A stretch of 41,583 bases of DNA from an uncultured Prevotellaceae bacterium (GTDB taxonomy: Bacteria; Bacteroidota; Bacteroidia; Bacteroidales; Bacteroidaceae): the NCBI GenBank assembly GCA_902800245.1, contig CADCDY010000004.1:2771-44353 (forward strand). Reading direction: 5' to 3'. This document shows positions 6,711 through 14,402 of the stretch, one piece after another. Positions within the stretch are counted from its first letter, which is position 1; each line of letters begins with the position of its first letter. The notes beneath the pieces were generated by a model, which worked only from the letters and a program-made list of their open reading frames with translations, had not been told where the DNA came from and searched no databases. The position numbers were made by a program, and so were the translations under genes.

Positions 6711-7577
6711 TCAGGGGGTGGATGTCTTTCTGCGGTATTGTTTAGCGGTCATGCCGGTGACGCGCTTGAAAAAGCGGTAGAAGGCGGTGGGTTCGGAAAA
6801 GCCGAGCATGTAGGCCGTTTCCTGAAGCGTCGGCGTGGCGCGGGCTTCAATGAGCCGCTTGGCCTGTGCCGTCACGTACTGCTCTATCCACTGTCCCGGC
6901 GAGAGACCGCCAGTAGCTGCGCGGATGACCTTGCTGAGGTGCTTGGGGGTTATGTTCATCAGGCTGGCGTAGTATTTGACCTCTCGCGACTCCCGATAGT
7001 GTTTTACCACCAAATCGCAGAAGCGGTTGAAGAATTCTGCATGGCGATTCTCTGACCATTGCCTGTCCTGTTCGCGGCGGTAGTAATTGAGGAACTCAAA
7101 GCCTACGGCGAGCTGCGCCAACAGGGCCTGATAGCGGTGTGGCAGTTCTTCGTCGGTGTGGTTGGCAATGACGATGAGCTGGTCGACGATGGTCAGCAGG
7201 TGGGCGGCTTGTTCGTCGGTGAGCGAACAGACGGGTGCGTAGTTGAATTTCTCGTAGTCGTGGCTGAAAGTGTGGAAACGGAGGTCGTCGAACATCTTCG
7301 GTGAGATGAAGAACAGTGCGTAGGTGAAGTCGTCGGTGCAATCCATGGGGTGCATGACGTGGCCTGGCATGATGAAAGCGAGGTCGTTTTTGCGGTGGGT
7401 GATGACTCGCATGTCATATTTTGCCCGCGCGCTGCCGCTCAGACACAGGGTGAGGATGATGTGTGGGAAGACGAAATCTTCGTTGAGATTGAAGAAACGG
7501 TGCATCTCACGCACAATCAGGATGCCGGAGTGTTCGACTTCTTCTATGAGCAGCTCTTTGGATGGTATCAATGCCAT
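6711..7577 (-). CDS. AraC-family transcriptional regulator
   Basis: The 288-residue protein has a cupin-like N-terminal sensor region (about 30-120, with LCLSGSARAKYDM and AFIMPGHVMHPMD) and a C-terminal AraC DNA-binding domain of two helix-turn-helix units: VKYYASLMNITPKHLSKVIR and the second motif QETAYMLGFSEPTAFYRFFKR followed by GMTAKQYR. The start at 7577 (MALIPSKELL) is chosen; an upstream ATG at 7619 lies in the promoter -7 box. It is divergent from the Met/Gly-rich exported protein gene and probably controls it and itself. The effector is unknown. Family assignment is secure. Confidence 0.9.
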   Translation of the reverse strand: MALIPSKELLIEEVEHSGILIVREMHRFFNLNEDFVFPHIILTLCLSGSARAKYDMRVITHRKNDLAFIMPGHVMHPMDCTDDFTYALFFISPKMFDDLRFHTFSHDYEKFNYAPVCSLTDEQAAHLLTIVDQLIVIANHTDEELPHRYQALLAQLAVGFEFLNYYRREQDRQWSENRHAEFFNRFCDLVVKHYRESREVKYYASLMNITPKHLSKVIRAATGGLSPGQWIEQYVTAQAKRLIEARATPTLQETAYMLGFSEPTAFYRFFKRVTGMTAKQYRRKTSTP

Positions 7578-7594
7578 ATTACGTCTTTGTTTAG

Positions 7595-7724
7595 CATGTG
7601 GGGAAGCACTATCGCCCACAAAAGTACTGCTTTTTTTGGATTATCCAAGGGGAATGCGACATTTTGCCATAAAAAAAACCTAAATTGTTAGTGTATGAAT
7701 GTGGGGAATGCAGTACTTTTGTGG
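7595..7724. promoter_or_regulatory. Divergent control region between the AraC gene and the exported-protein gene
   Basis: A perfect 15-bp inverted repeat, CCACAAAAGTACTGC (7616-7630) and GCAGTACTTTTGTGG (7710-7724), holds the -7 box of each direction. A 13-bp palindrome TTGGATTATCCAA (7636-7648) overlaps the -33 of the AraC promoter. TGTGGGGAA-GCA motifs occur at 7597 and 7700. These are candidate binding sites for the regulator. Confidence 0.5.
7619..7648 (-). promoter_or_regulatory. Promoter of the AraC-family gene
   Basis: On the minus strand TTG (complement of 7646-7648), a 19-bp spacer and TACTTTTG (complement of 7619-7626) fit the Bacteroidota consensus. The opposite promoter (TACTTTTG at 7714-7721) has no good -33 element, which would suit activation by the regulator. 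Confidence 0.6.
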
Positions 7725-7757
7725 CAATTTAAACATTATACCTAACACAAAACAACA

Positions 7758-10640
7758 ATGATAAAAAAGAATTTACTCTTTTCTGTGTTGCTCCTGCTCA
7801 TAGGAGTGTGCAGTATTCAGGCTCAAGAATTTACCAAGTGGAAAATCGTGGAAGACCCTGCCTCGCTGAAAGCCGACGATGTGGTGGTCGTAGTGGATTT
7901 GACATCCTCAACTGCCATGACGAACAATCCGAAGTACGAAGAAAACAACACCGTCAGTAAGGAGTCGCCTTCTGCCGCAAAGGTGACACTGAAGGAAGAG
8001 TTGGACCGCATCAGCAGTGAAGTGGCCGACACCATCGTATGGACGATGAAACGTCCTAGTGACACCCAATACTCGTTGTATTTCCTGAACGAGGAAAGCA
8101 AGACGCGGTATATGTTCAATTCTGACCAGAACCTGCGTGTGGGCTTTGTCAGCGAAGATAATGCATCGAAAAGGAATTTCGATATAGACAAAGGACTGTT
8201 TCACATGAAGATACAGACCGACGAGAATATCTATACAGACTATCACGTCGGTATGAAGGCTGCCAGTGGCATCATGGCCATGATGGGTGGCAACACGTGG
8301 GAACTGGCGGCAGATGCAGAAGGTGAAGTCAGCAGCGACATTGCCGCCACGAAGATGGCTTTTTTCAAGAAGGTGGTGACCTCGTTACCCGACCCGACGC
8401 TGACTTTCCCGAAGCACGACTACGAGGCAGATGTCCGGCATGCTGGTGATTTCGAATCTCCTGTGGCTACCGTTGCAGAGGGTGGTGACATTATTTATTA
8501 TAGTGGGAATACTGACCTGGCCGAGGTGGATGATAAAACAGGTGCTGTGACGCTGAAGAAGCGTGGCACAGTTCGCATCTATGCCTATGTGAAGGCAACA
8601 GCCACTTGCGATGATTACCTGACGAGTTATGTGTTACGCATCGACGACAGCGAGGGTGCTGGCGGACGAAATAATCCCTTCACTGTAGCTGAGGCCATTG
8701 CCTATGCGAAGGAAGACCATGCCGAGGAGGCTGCCAACGGTGTCTGTTACTTCGTTAAGGGCATTGTGTCGAGTGTTGGCGGAGCTATGGCCGGCATGGA
8801 AGGCATGGAGGACATGATGGAGATGATGTCTGGCATGATGGAAGGCATGGAAGGTATGGAAGGTATGGAAGGCTTCGACATGAGCTCGATGCTGTCTATG
8901 TTCATGGGTGAGCAGGAACCGGGCACCGTGACATACGCCATCAGTGCCAACGGCGTGGACCGCGACTCGCTGTCGATCATTAACGGACGCGGACTACAGC
9001 TTGTCGACATCACCGAAGACTCGCTCAGCGTTGGCGACGAGGTGACAGTGTACGGCCCGTTGGAGTATTCTGAGGACAACGACATGATGTCAATGATGGG
9101 CGGCATGGGTGGCAATGGTAACAATCAGGAAAAGAAGAAGTCCGTGAAGATGCCGCGTGTCAACTATATGCAAGAGCACGAACGCAATCTCATCACCAAG
9201 GATATCATCCTGTATTTCCAGCAGGCAAAAGCCCCTGATGACCTCTATAGTATCACCAAGACGTTTGGAGGCACGCAGATTAAGGCAGAGACTACATTGA
9301 ATCCCAGCGACAAGGAAGTGGCCGACTGGGTGGTGAACGGTACTGACAGCCTGCTGACTCCCAAGAAGGAGGGCATCATCACTATTACTGTAAAGGCTCC
9401 CGTATTGCTGGCCGAAGGTGACACCATTAAGATGCGGCGTAAGTTCATCGTCGACGTGAGAGACCGTGAACTGCCTGCTGCTGGCTCTATGGTGGGCAAC
9501 TATGAATTGGTGACCGATGCCAGTCTGTTGTCTTCCGGTGACAAGCTGATTATCGTAGCCACTATCGACGAAAAGAGCAAGGTATTGGTTAAAAGTAGCG
9601 GTTCGAGTGGCGGCATGATGGGTATGTTCGGTGGTGGCAGTAATGCCAAGAATATCACCATCAACGATGACGGCAAGATAACAGAGATACCCGATGATAC
9701 GCAGTTGTTGACACTGGAAAAGGATGATGATAAATGGCGTCTGCAGACCGGAAAGACGGCTGACGGCAATATGACATATCTATACATTTCTGATACAGAC
9801 GGTGGTGGCAACAGCATGATTCCCGGCATGGGTAGCAGCGGTGCCTCGCTGAAGACAGGTACGTATACGGCCATTGGTGACAGTTGTCAGGTGGCGTTCA
9901 CTTTCTTGCCGGAAAAGAACGATAGTGTGAAGATACAGTTTAACTTTGCCGACCGCGAGAAAGATGGCAATCCAGTCAAAGCCAAGAACGTCATCCGATA
10001 TGAGAAAGGTACGATGTCGACCTCGTTCGGTGGCTACGAACCCGATAACGACAAAGCCACGCTGCCCCGCCTGTATAAAATGATACAGGCCGACCAGTAT
10101 GATGTTACAATCACAGACGCTTTGTGGGCTACGATAGTCAGTTTCTACGACGTTACCCTGCCCACAGGTGTGACGGGTTATGTGGCGACTGTAGTGGACA
10201 ATAACACGGTGACGCTGGAAGAGGTGACCAGTCTGAAAGGTGGCGAGCCTTATTTGCTCAAGAGCGAGGCTGCCGGTGACTATACGCTGAGCAGGGCTGC
10301 AGAAACTGTTGCAGAGCCTGCCAAGAACCTCCTAGAGGTTAGTGACAATGGTACAGACAATGGCGTTTATGTGCTGGCCAACGGTAGTCAGGGACCGGCC
10401 TTCTACAAATGGATGGGTGGTAAACTGGGCGCAGGACGTGTTTATCTGCCCGCACCTTCAGGTACTTCCGGAGCTCCTGCATTCCTTTCCTTTGCCTTTG
10501 GTGATGTGACAGAAGTTAGAGGTGTCAAAGACGTCAGCGCAGATAATGCCGATAGATGGTACGACCTACAGGGACGTCGCGTGACTAAGCCCTCCAATGG
10601 ACTGTATATTGTGAATGGCAAGACCGTTCTCGTTAAATGA
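7758..10640 (+). CDS. Large exported protein with Ig-like and OB-fold-like domains and Met/Gly-rich inserts
   Basis: The 960-residue protein starts with a signal peptide (MIKKNLLFSVLLLLIGVCSIQAQ). Residues about 225-290 look like a bacterial Ig-like (Big_2) domain (GAVTLKKRGTVRIYAYV). Residues about 300-435 (NPFTVAEAIAYAKE ... GDEVTVYGPLEY) look like the OB-fold-like DUF6359 type common in Prevotella exported proteins; a second Ig-like stretch is near 495-555. The OB-fold part is interrupted by a run of about 44 residues with 16 methionines (341-385), and shorter Met/Gly runs occur near 438-456, 618-631 and 682-698. The C-terminus (WYDLQGRRV...GLYIVNGKTVLVK) is the tail seen in many Prevotella exported proteins and resembles a type IX sorting signal. 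Surface location is likely; the function is unknown. It is divergent from the AraC regulator. Confidence 0.8.
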   Translation: MIKKNLLFSVLLLLIGVCSIQAQEFTKWKIVEDPASLKADDVVVVVDLTSSTAMTNNPKYEENNTVSKESPSAAKVTLKEELDRISSEVADTIVWTMKRPSDTQYSLYFLNEESKTRYMFNSDQNLRVGFVSEDNASKRNFDIDKGLFHMKIQTDENIYTDYHVGMKAASGIMAMMGGNTWELAADAEGEVSSDIAATKMAFFKKVVTSLPDPTLTFPKHDYEADVRHAGDFESPVATVAEGGDIIYYSGNTDLAEVDDKTGAVTLKKRGTVRIYAYVKATATCDDYLTSYVLRIDDSEGAGGRNNPFTVAEAIAYAKEDHAEEAANGVCYFVKGIVSSVGGAMAGMEGMEDMMEMMSGMMEGMEGMEGMEGFDMSSMLSMFMGEQEPGTVTYAISANGVDRDSLSIINGRGLQLVDITEDSLSVGDEVTVYGPLEYSEDNDMMSMMGGMGGNGNNQEKKKSVKMPRVNYMQEHERNLITKDIILYFQQAKAPDDLYSITKTFGGTQIKAETTLNPSDKEVADWVVNGTDSLLTPKKEGIITITVKAPVLLAEGDTIKMRRKFIVDVRDRELPAAGSMVGNYELVTDASLLSSGDKLIIVATIDEKSKVLVKSSGSSGGMMGMFGGGSNAKNITINDDGKITEIPDDTQLLTLEKDDDKWRLQTGKTADGNMTYLYISDTDGGGNSMIPGMGSSGASLKTGTYTAIGDSCQVAFTFLPEKNDSVKIQFNFADREKDGNPVKAKNVIRYEKGTMSTSFGGYEPDNDKATLPRLYKMIQADQYDVTITDALWATIVSFYDVTLPTGVTGYVATVVDNNTVTLEEVTSLKGGEPYLLKSEAAGDYTLSRAAETVAEPAKNLLEVSDNGTDNGVYVLANGSQGPAFYKWMGGKLGAGRVYLPAPSGTSGAPAFLSFAFGDVTEVRGVKDVSADNADRWYDLQGRRVTKPSNGLYIVNGKTVLVK

Positions 10641-10691
10641 CGCAATTGCCAAATCGACAAAATTAATTGTTACTATTAAAATCGAGATTCA

Positions 10692-10835
10692 ATGATGAAA
10701 AAAGAATATATACAGCCCCAATTGGAGGTCATAGAGTTAAAAGCCAAGCAGTTGTTGACAGCATCCCAGTTCTTGTACGAAGATTCTGTGGACGATTTCG
10801 ACATACTGCTGGCTCCTGAGATGTCCTTCGAATAG
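10692..10835 (+). CDS. Small 47-residue Bacteroidota protein (YxxPxxExI type)
   Basis: The frame begins MMKKEYIQPQLEVIELKAK, continues with QLLTASQ and ends in an acidic tail (DSVDDFDILLAPEMSFE). Short proteins with a KKxYxxPxxExI opening followed by a leucine-alanine-serine turn are very common in Prevotella and Bacteroides and have no known function. It follows the large exported protein by 51 bp, in the same direction, so it is probably co-transcribed. A start at 10695 is equally possible. It ends 6 bp before the stop codon of the converging clpB fragment. The resemblance is from memory of the pattern, not from a search. Confidence 0.7.
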   Translation: MMKKEYIQPQLEVIELKAKQLLTASQFLYEDSVDDFDILLAPEMSFE

Positions 10836-10841
10836 CTTATA

Positions 10842-11171
10842 CTAATTCCTGAATACCAAGCCGTTGCCGAAATCGTCGATGATGATGGGCTTGTCGCGGT
10901 CGATTTCATCGGCAAGGAGCTTCTTCGACAGGTCGTTGAGTACGAACTGCTGGATGGCTCGCTTGACGGGACGGGCTCCGAAGTCGGGGTCGTAACCCTC
11001 CTCTGCCAAGAAGGCAATGGCCTGCGGCGTGCATTCGAGGCGGATGCCCTGCGGTTCGAGCATGTCGGTCACGCGTTTCATCTGCAGACGTACGACGTCG
11101 GCAATCTGTTCCTTCGTGAGCGGCGTGAAGGTGATGATCTCGTCGATACGGTTGAGGAACTCCGGACGCAT
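10842..11171 (-). pseudogene. clpB: 3' fragment of clpB
   Basis: About 110 residues of the ClpB disaggregase C-terminus are present: MRPEFLNRIDEIITFTPLTK, then the sensor-2 region DPDFGARPVKRAIQQFVLND and the family end GNGLVFRN at the stop codon. Everything upstream (N-domain, first AAA+ module, middle domain and the Walker motifs of the second module) is absent: homology stops at about 11168-11171, where the sequence changes to that of an exported protein read on the opposite strand. The fragment is well preserved in codons, which suggests a recent or artificial break. It cannot code a working disaggregase. An intact clpB may continue elsewhere if this is an assembly join. Confidence 0.85.
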
Positions 11172-13167
11172 GGCGGCTATGGCTGCCATCTTTGGCGGCG
11201 GTGGTGCCAGCGACTGGTTTATGACGCCCCCGTTGACCATTAAGAATGCGAGCAATGCCGTGATATTCTCGCTGAAGAATGGCGACGGCAGTTACAAGGG
11301 TCCCATCATCGACCCACAGGCTGCTGTGACCATCGAGAAGTCCATTTACGGTAGCAATCAGTGGGAGAAGGTGGATGCCTACGAACTGAAGGACACGTTG
11401 TACCACACGAAATGGATTGCCGGGCTCCCGGCAGGCGACTACCGTTTCCGCTTTGTCTCTGGCGACAGCCTTTGCATCGACAGTATTGCCGGTGGTTTCA
11501 TCAGAATGGACGCTCCCGACTTGCTGGTGCGCCATAATGGACGTGCCGTGCAGACGGTGAACTACGGCGTTTGTCGTGGCAACGTTACCAAGACCTTCCA
11601 ACTCATCAATACGGGTACGTCGACATTGCAGATTTATGCCATGTCGAGCGATCCTACGTTCTACACGCTGAGTCAGCAGGTGTTTACCATTGCTGCAGGC
11701 GAGTCGGCCACCATTGACGTGACCTTTAATTATAACGCTGAGGCTTTGGGTGCCCATCAGGCTGCACTTGTGCTGACAGCGACAAACTGCCAGATAGCTA
11801 CGCAGATGATTTACCTATCGGCCTATGTCACCTACGAGAATGCCTGGTCGGAAGACTTTGAGCAGGAGTTCGAGGTCGAGGAAGGCGATACCCCTGACCT
11901 ACCTATTGGTTGGAGCACCACCGGTTGGAAGATTATCAAGGGCGGTGGTATGGATATGATGGCTATGATGGGTATGGGCAGTGGCGAGAAGTCGTGGGCT
12001 CCCCATACCGACAGCGACGCCTATGAACTCATCACCCCAAGTCTGCAAGCCAAGCAGGGCGACGTGTTGCGCTTCTATGCCGACATCAGCAGTGGTTGGC
12101 TCAACTTGTTCTACAAGTGCGAAGGTGATGCCGACTGGACCTACCAGAATACCTATATCACTGCCGATTCCATCTATTTCATTGCACCGCTTTCGGGCGT
12201 TTATCAACTGAAGTTCACGGGCAGTTCGGTATCGGTCGACGACTTTGTCGGCTTCCTGAAGCCTATGCAGGGCGCAACGTTGAGTGATGATCCTGCATTC
12301 GATGCTCAGAATGCTGAGCTGATAGAGCACTTCAAGGATCAGAAGGTGAACGTGTACTATGACCGTGTGCTTTCTGCCGTAAACAACGGCTATGGTCAAT
12401 GGACGCCTAAGGCTTATACCCTCTGTCTGCCTTACGAATTCCGCTTTGGTGAACTCGTGGAGCCGGGCAAGGTGAAATTCTACCAACTCTCGTTCGTCGA
12501 TGCCTACTACAAGCAGTTTGTATTTACTGAGGTGGCCAATGTGGCTGAGGCAGGCAAGGCATACTTGGCTGTAGTAGACAAGGGTGACGTCAGCCTGAAT
12601 GCGTATAACGTGGCAATGACGGCAGAACCCATTAATGACACTAATATCACTGCCGTGAACGACTACGAGGAATGGTTCTTCAATGGCGATAATGTGGATG
12701 TGGGTCAGTGGATAGGCAACTTCAGTAGCATCACCGCCCAAGAGGCCGACGGCATGAATATGTTCTGTCTGCTCGAAGACGGTTCATGGGCACTTTTCAC
12801 GCCTGATGATAACCCCGATGCCAAGCTCAATGCTTTCCGCGGATACTACCGGGCCTATTTTACTGAGGGGGCAAGACGACTCGATAACCGAGCTCAAGCC
12901 AACCAAAATCCGAAAGCCTACCGCACCTTGTTCAGTAATGCTGGCGTAGCCAACGTAGGTGATGGCAGTGTGCCAGACGCCCTCAACATACTCTACGAGG
13001 CCGACATCCCCACACCAGTGATTACTCCTACTGGTATACAGCCCACCATAAAGACCATCGAAGCCGACGGCACCAGCCGCTACTTCGACCTCCAGGGCCG
13101 TATGCTCAGTGGCAAGCCCTCAGCAAAGGGAGTGTACATCAATAATGGTAAGAAGGTAGCGAAATAG
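11170..13167 (+). CDS. Exported protein with choice-of-anchor domains, N-terminus missing
   Basis: The coding sequence enters at about 11170 from the join with clpB and lacks a signal peptide. An ATG at 11170 gives 665 residues; the frame happens to stay open further upstream through antisense clpB, but that part is not real protein. Visible segments are: a Gly-rich start (AAIFGGGGASDW), a strand-rich domain with TFQLINTGTSTLQIYAMSSDP (choice-of-anchor D-like), then WSEDFEQEFEVEEGDTPDLP leading into a choice-of-anchor J-like domain, with a Met/Gly insert GGGMDMMAMMGMGSGE. The tail RYFDLQGRM...GVYINNGKKVAK matches the Prevotella exported-protein ending. Met/Gly inserts link it to the protein at 7758-10640. 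The function is unknown, and as written it would not be exported. Confidence 0.7.
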   Translation: MAAMAAIFGGGGASDWFMTPPLTIKNASNAVIFSLKNGDGSYKGPIIDPQAAVTIEKSIYGSNQWEKVDAYELKDTLYHTKWIAGLPAGDYRFRFVSGDSLCIDSIAGGFIRMDAPDLLVRHNGRAVQTVNYGVCRGNVTKTFQLINTGTSTLQIYAMSSDPTFYTLSQQVFTIAAGESATIDVTFNYNAEALGAHQAALVLTATNCQIATQMIYLSAYVTYENAWSEDFEQEFEVEEGDTPDLPIGWSTTGWKIIKGGGMDMMAMMGMGSGEKSWAPHTDSDAYELITPSLQAKQGDVLRFYADISSGWLNLFYKCEGDADWTYQNTYITADSIYFIAPLSGVYQLKFTGSSVSVDDFVGFLKPMQGATLSDDPAFDAQNAELIEHFKDQKVNVYYDRVLSAVNNGYGQWTPKAYTLCLPYEFRFGELVEPGKVKFYQLSFVDAYYKQFVFTEVANVAEAGKAYLAVVDKGDVSLNAYNVAMTAEPINDTNITAVNDYEEWFFNGDNVDVGQWIGNFSSITAQEADGMNMFCLLEDGSWALFTPDDNPDAKLNAFRGYYRAYFTEGARRLDNRAQANQNPKAYRTLFSNAGVANVGDGSVPDALNILYEADIPTPVITPTGIQPTIKTIEADGTSRYFDLQGRMLSGKPSAKGVYINNGKKVAK

Positions 13168-13391
13168 TAGCGATTTGCGCTACCTTTTCGCTCGATTTGC
13201 ACTAACTTTTCGCTTCGCGAGAAGTTACTCTCGCTTGAAAGAACCAAAGAAAAATGAGTTTTCCTTTGGTTCTTTGCTCGCTTATTCGTAACTTTCACCT
13301 TTGGTGAAGATAGGCTGCATCTCGGAAATAAAAGAAAAAAAACGTTTTTTTCTTTGTATTTCGCTCGATTTGCACTATCTTTGCAGGCGAT
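13168..13391. repeat. Composite palindromic extragenic element, copy 2
   Basis: The gap holds three hairpins in a row: 13204-13226 (AACTTTTCGC, TTC, GCGAGAAGTT), 13238-13275 (AAAGAACCAAAG paired with CTTTGGTTCTTT) and 13295-13309 (TTCACC, TTT, GGTGAA). GCTCGCTTATTCGTAACTTTC (13276-13296) repeats the sequence at 6637 with one change. CGCTCGATTTGCACTA occurs twice here and once at copy 1. It ends in the lptB promoter. Confidence 0.7.
13353..13383 (+). promoter_or_regulatory. Promoter of lptB, near-leaderless
   Basis: TTTG (13353-13356), a 19-bp spacer and TATCTTTG (13376-13383) fit the consensus. The ATG follows the -7 box after 8 nt (CAGGCGAT), as at mlaE, so the transcript has almost no leader. 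Confidence 0.75.
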
Positions 13392-14204
13392 ATGGAAGAA
13401 ACGAGTAATATGCAGGAACAGGAGCACATGGTGCTGCGTACGGAGGGGCTGGTGAAGATTTACGGCAAGCGTACGGTGGTGAATGACGTGTCGTTCGACG
13501 TGAAGCAGGGCGAGATTGTCGGTCTGCTGGGCCCTAACGGTGCCGGTAAGACGACGTCGTTCTATATGACGACGGGACTGATAGTGCCCAATAAAGGACA
13601 TATCTTTCTGGGCGACGAGGACGTGACGACATATCCCGTGTATAAGCGTGCCCGTGCCGGTATCGGCTATCTGGCACAGGAGGCGTCGGTGTTCCGTAAG
13701 ATGACGGTCGAGGACAATATCCTGTCGGTGTTGGAGATGACTGGCAAGCCCCGCGACTACCAGTTGGAGAAGTTGGAGAGCCTGATCAAGGAGTTCCGTC
13801 TGCAGAAGGTGCGCAAGAATACCGGTGACCGCCTGTCGGGTGGTGAGCGCCGTAGGACGGAGATAGCGCGCTGTCTGGCCATTGAGCCGAAATTCATCAT
13901 GCTCGACGAGCCGTTTGCCGGTGTGGACCCCATTGCCGTTGAGGACATCCAGTTTATTGTGTGGAAGCTGAAGGACAAAAATATCGGTATTCTGATTACC
14001 GACCATAACGTGGAAGATACGCTGTGTATCACCGACCGCGCCTATCTGTTGTTCGAAGGTCGCATCTTGTTCCACGGGTCGCCGGAAGAGTTGGCCGCCA
14101 ACCCGATAGTGAGGAAAAACTACCTGACGGAGTCGTTTGTGTTGAGGCAGAAAGACTTCTCGGCATTGGAGGAACAGCGCAAGGAAGAAGATAGTGAAGA
14201 GTGA
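13392..14204 (+). CDS. lptB: LPS export ABC transporter ATP-binding protein LptB
   Basis: The 270-residue ATPase powers extraction of LPS from the inner membrane with LptFG. Walker A is GPNGAGKTT (47-55), the Q-loop region [17 protein letters not shown], the signature LSGGERRR (148-155), Walker [13 protein letters not shown] (169-180) and the switch histidine about 205 in ITDHNVEDT. The [10 protein letters not shown] and [11 protein letters not shown] blocks are specific to LptB. ATGs at codons 1, 7 and 13 are possible; the first fits the near-leaderless promoter. The end of the gene (DSEE and stop) is made of the first units of a heptamer repeat that forms one arm of an inverted repeat. LptA-like OstA is coded at 24502. 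Confidence 0.9.
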   Translation: MEETSNMQEQEHMVLRTEGLVKIYGKRTVVNDVSFDVKQGEIVGLLGPNGAGKTTSFYMTTGLIVPNKGHIFLGDEDVTTYPVYKRARAGIGYLAQEASVFRKMTVEDNILSVLEMTGKPRDYQLEKLESLIKEFRLQKVRKNTGDRLSGGERRRTEIARCLAIEPKFIMLDEPFAGVDPIAVEDIQFIVWKLKDKNIGILITDHNVEDTLCITDRAYLLFEGRILFHGSPEELAANPIVRKNYLTESFVLRQKDFSALEEQRKEEDSEE

Positions 14205-14339
14205 AGAATGAAGAGTGAAGAATCGGCTGGCGCCGTGAAGCGTGAAAAATGAAGGATGGAGAGTGAAGAATCGAGAGTGAAACGTTAAAAAATAACAAGG
14301 CGGAAGCAAATTCTTCACTCTTCATTCTTCATTCTTCAC
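14194..14339. repeat. 30-bp inverted repeat built from GTGAAGA heptamers
   Basis: The left arm (14194-14223; GTGAAGA, GTGAAGA, ATGAAGA, GTGAAGA, AT) is complementary, with one mismatch, to the right arm (14310-14339; TCTTCAC and TCTTCAT units). The left arm overlaps the last codons and stop of lptB. The loop is about 86 nt and contains further degenerate units. Confidence 0.8.
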
Positions 14340-14348
14340 TTTTCTTTG

Positions 14349-14356
14349 TACCTTTG
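14349..14356 (+). promoter_or_regulatory. Probable -7 element of the tig promoter
   Basis: TACCTTTG lies about 46 bp before the start codon. The region 20 bp upstream is inside the right repeat arm and has no clear TTTG, so only the -7 box is supported. Confidence 0.5.
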
Positions 14357-14402
14357 CACGCTCAAAACGCATGTATATTATTAAATAAGGTATAAAAAAG
14401 AG

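Noticed and set aside
11017..11169. Extension of the second exported protein to an upstream ATG at 11017
   Set aside because: This part is antisense to conserved clpB codons, so it is an accidental open frame across the join.
13080..14318. Long minus-strand frame of 412 codons opposite lptB
   Set aside because: It is the shadow of lptB with its perfect Walker and signature motifs on the other strand; the frame has low-complexity FFTLHSS runs from the repeats.
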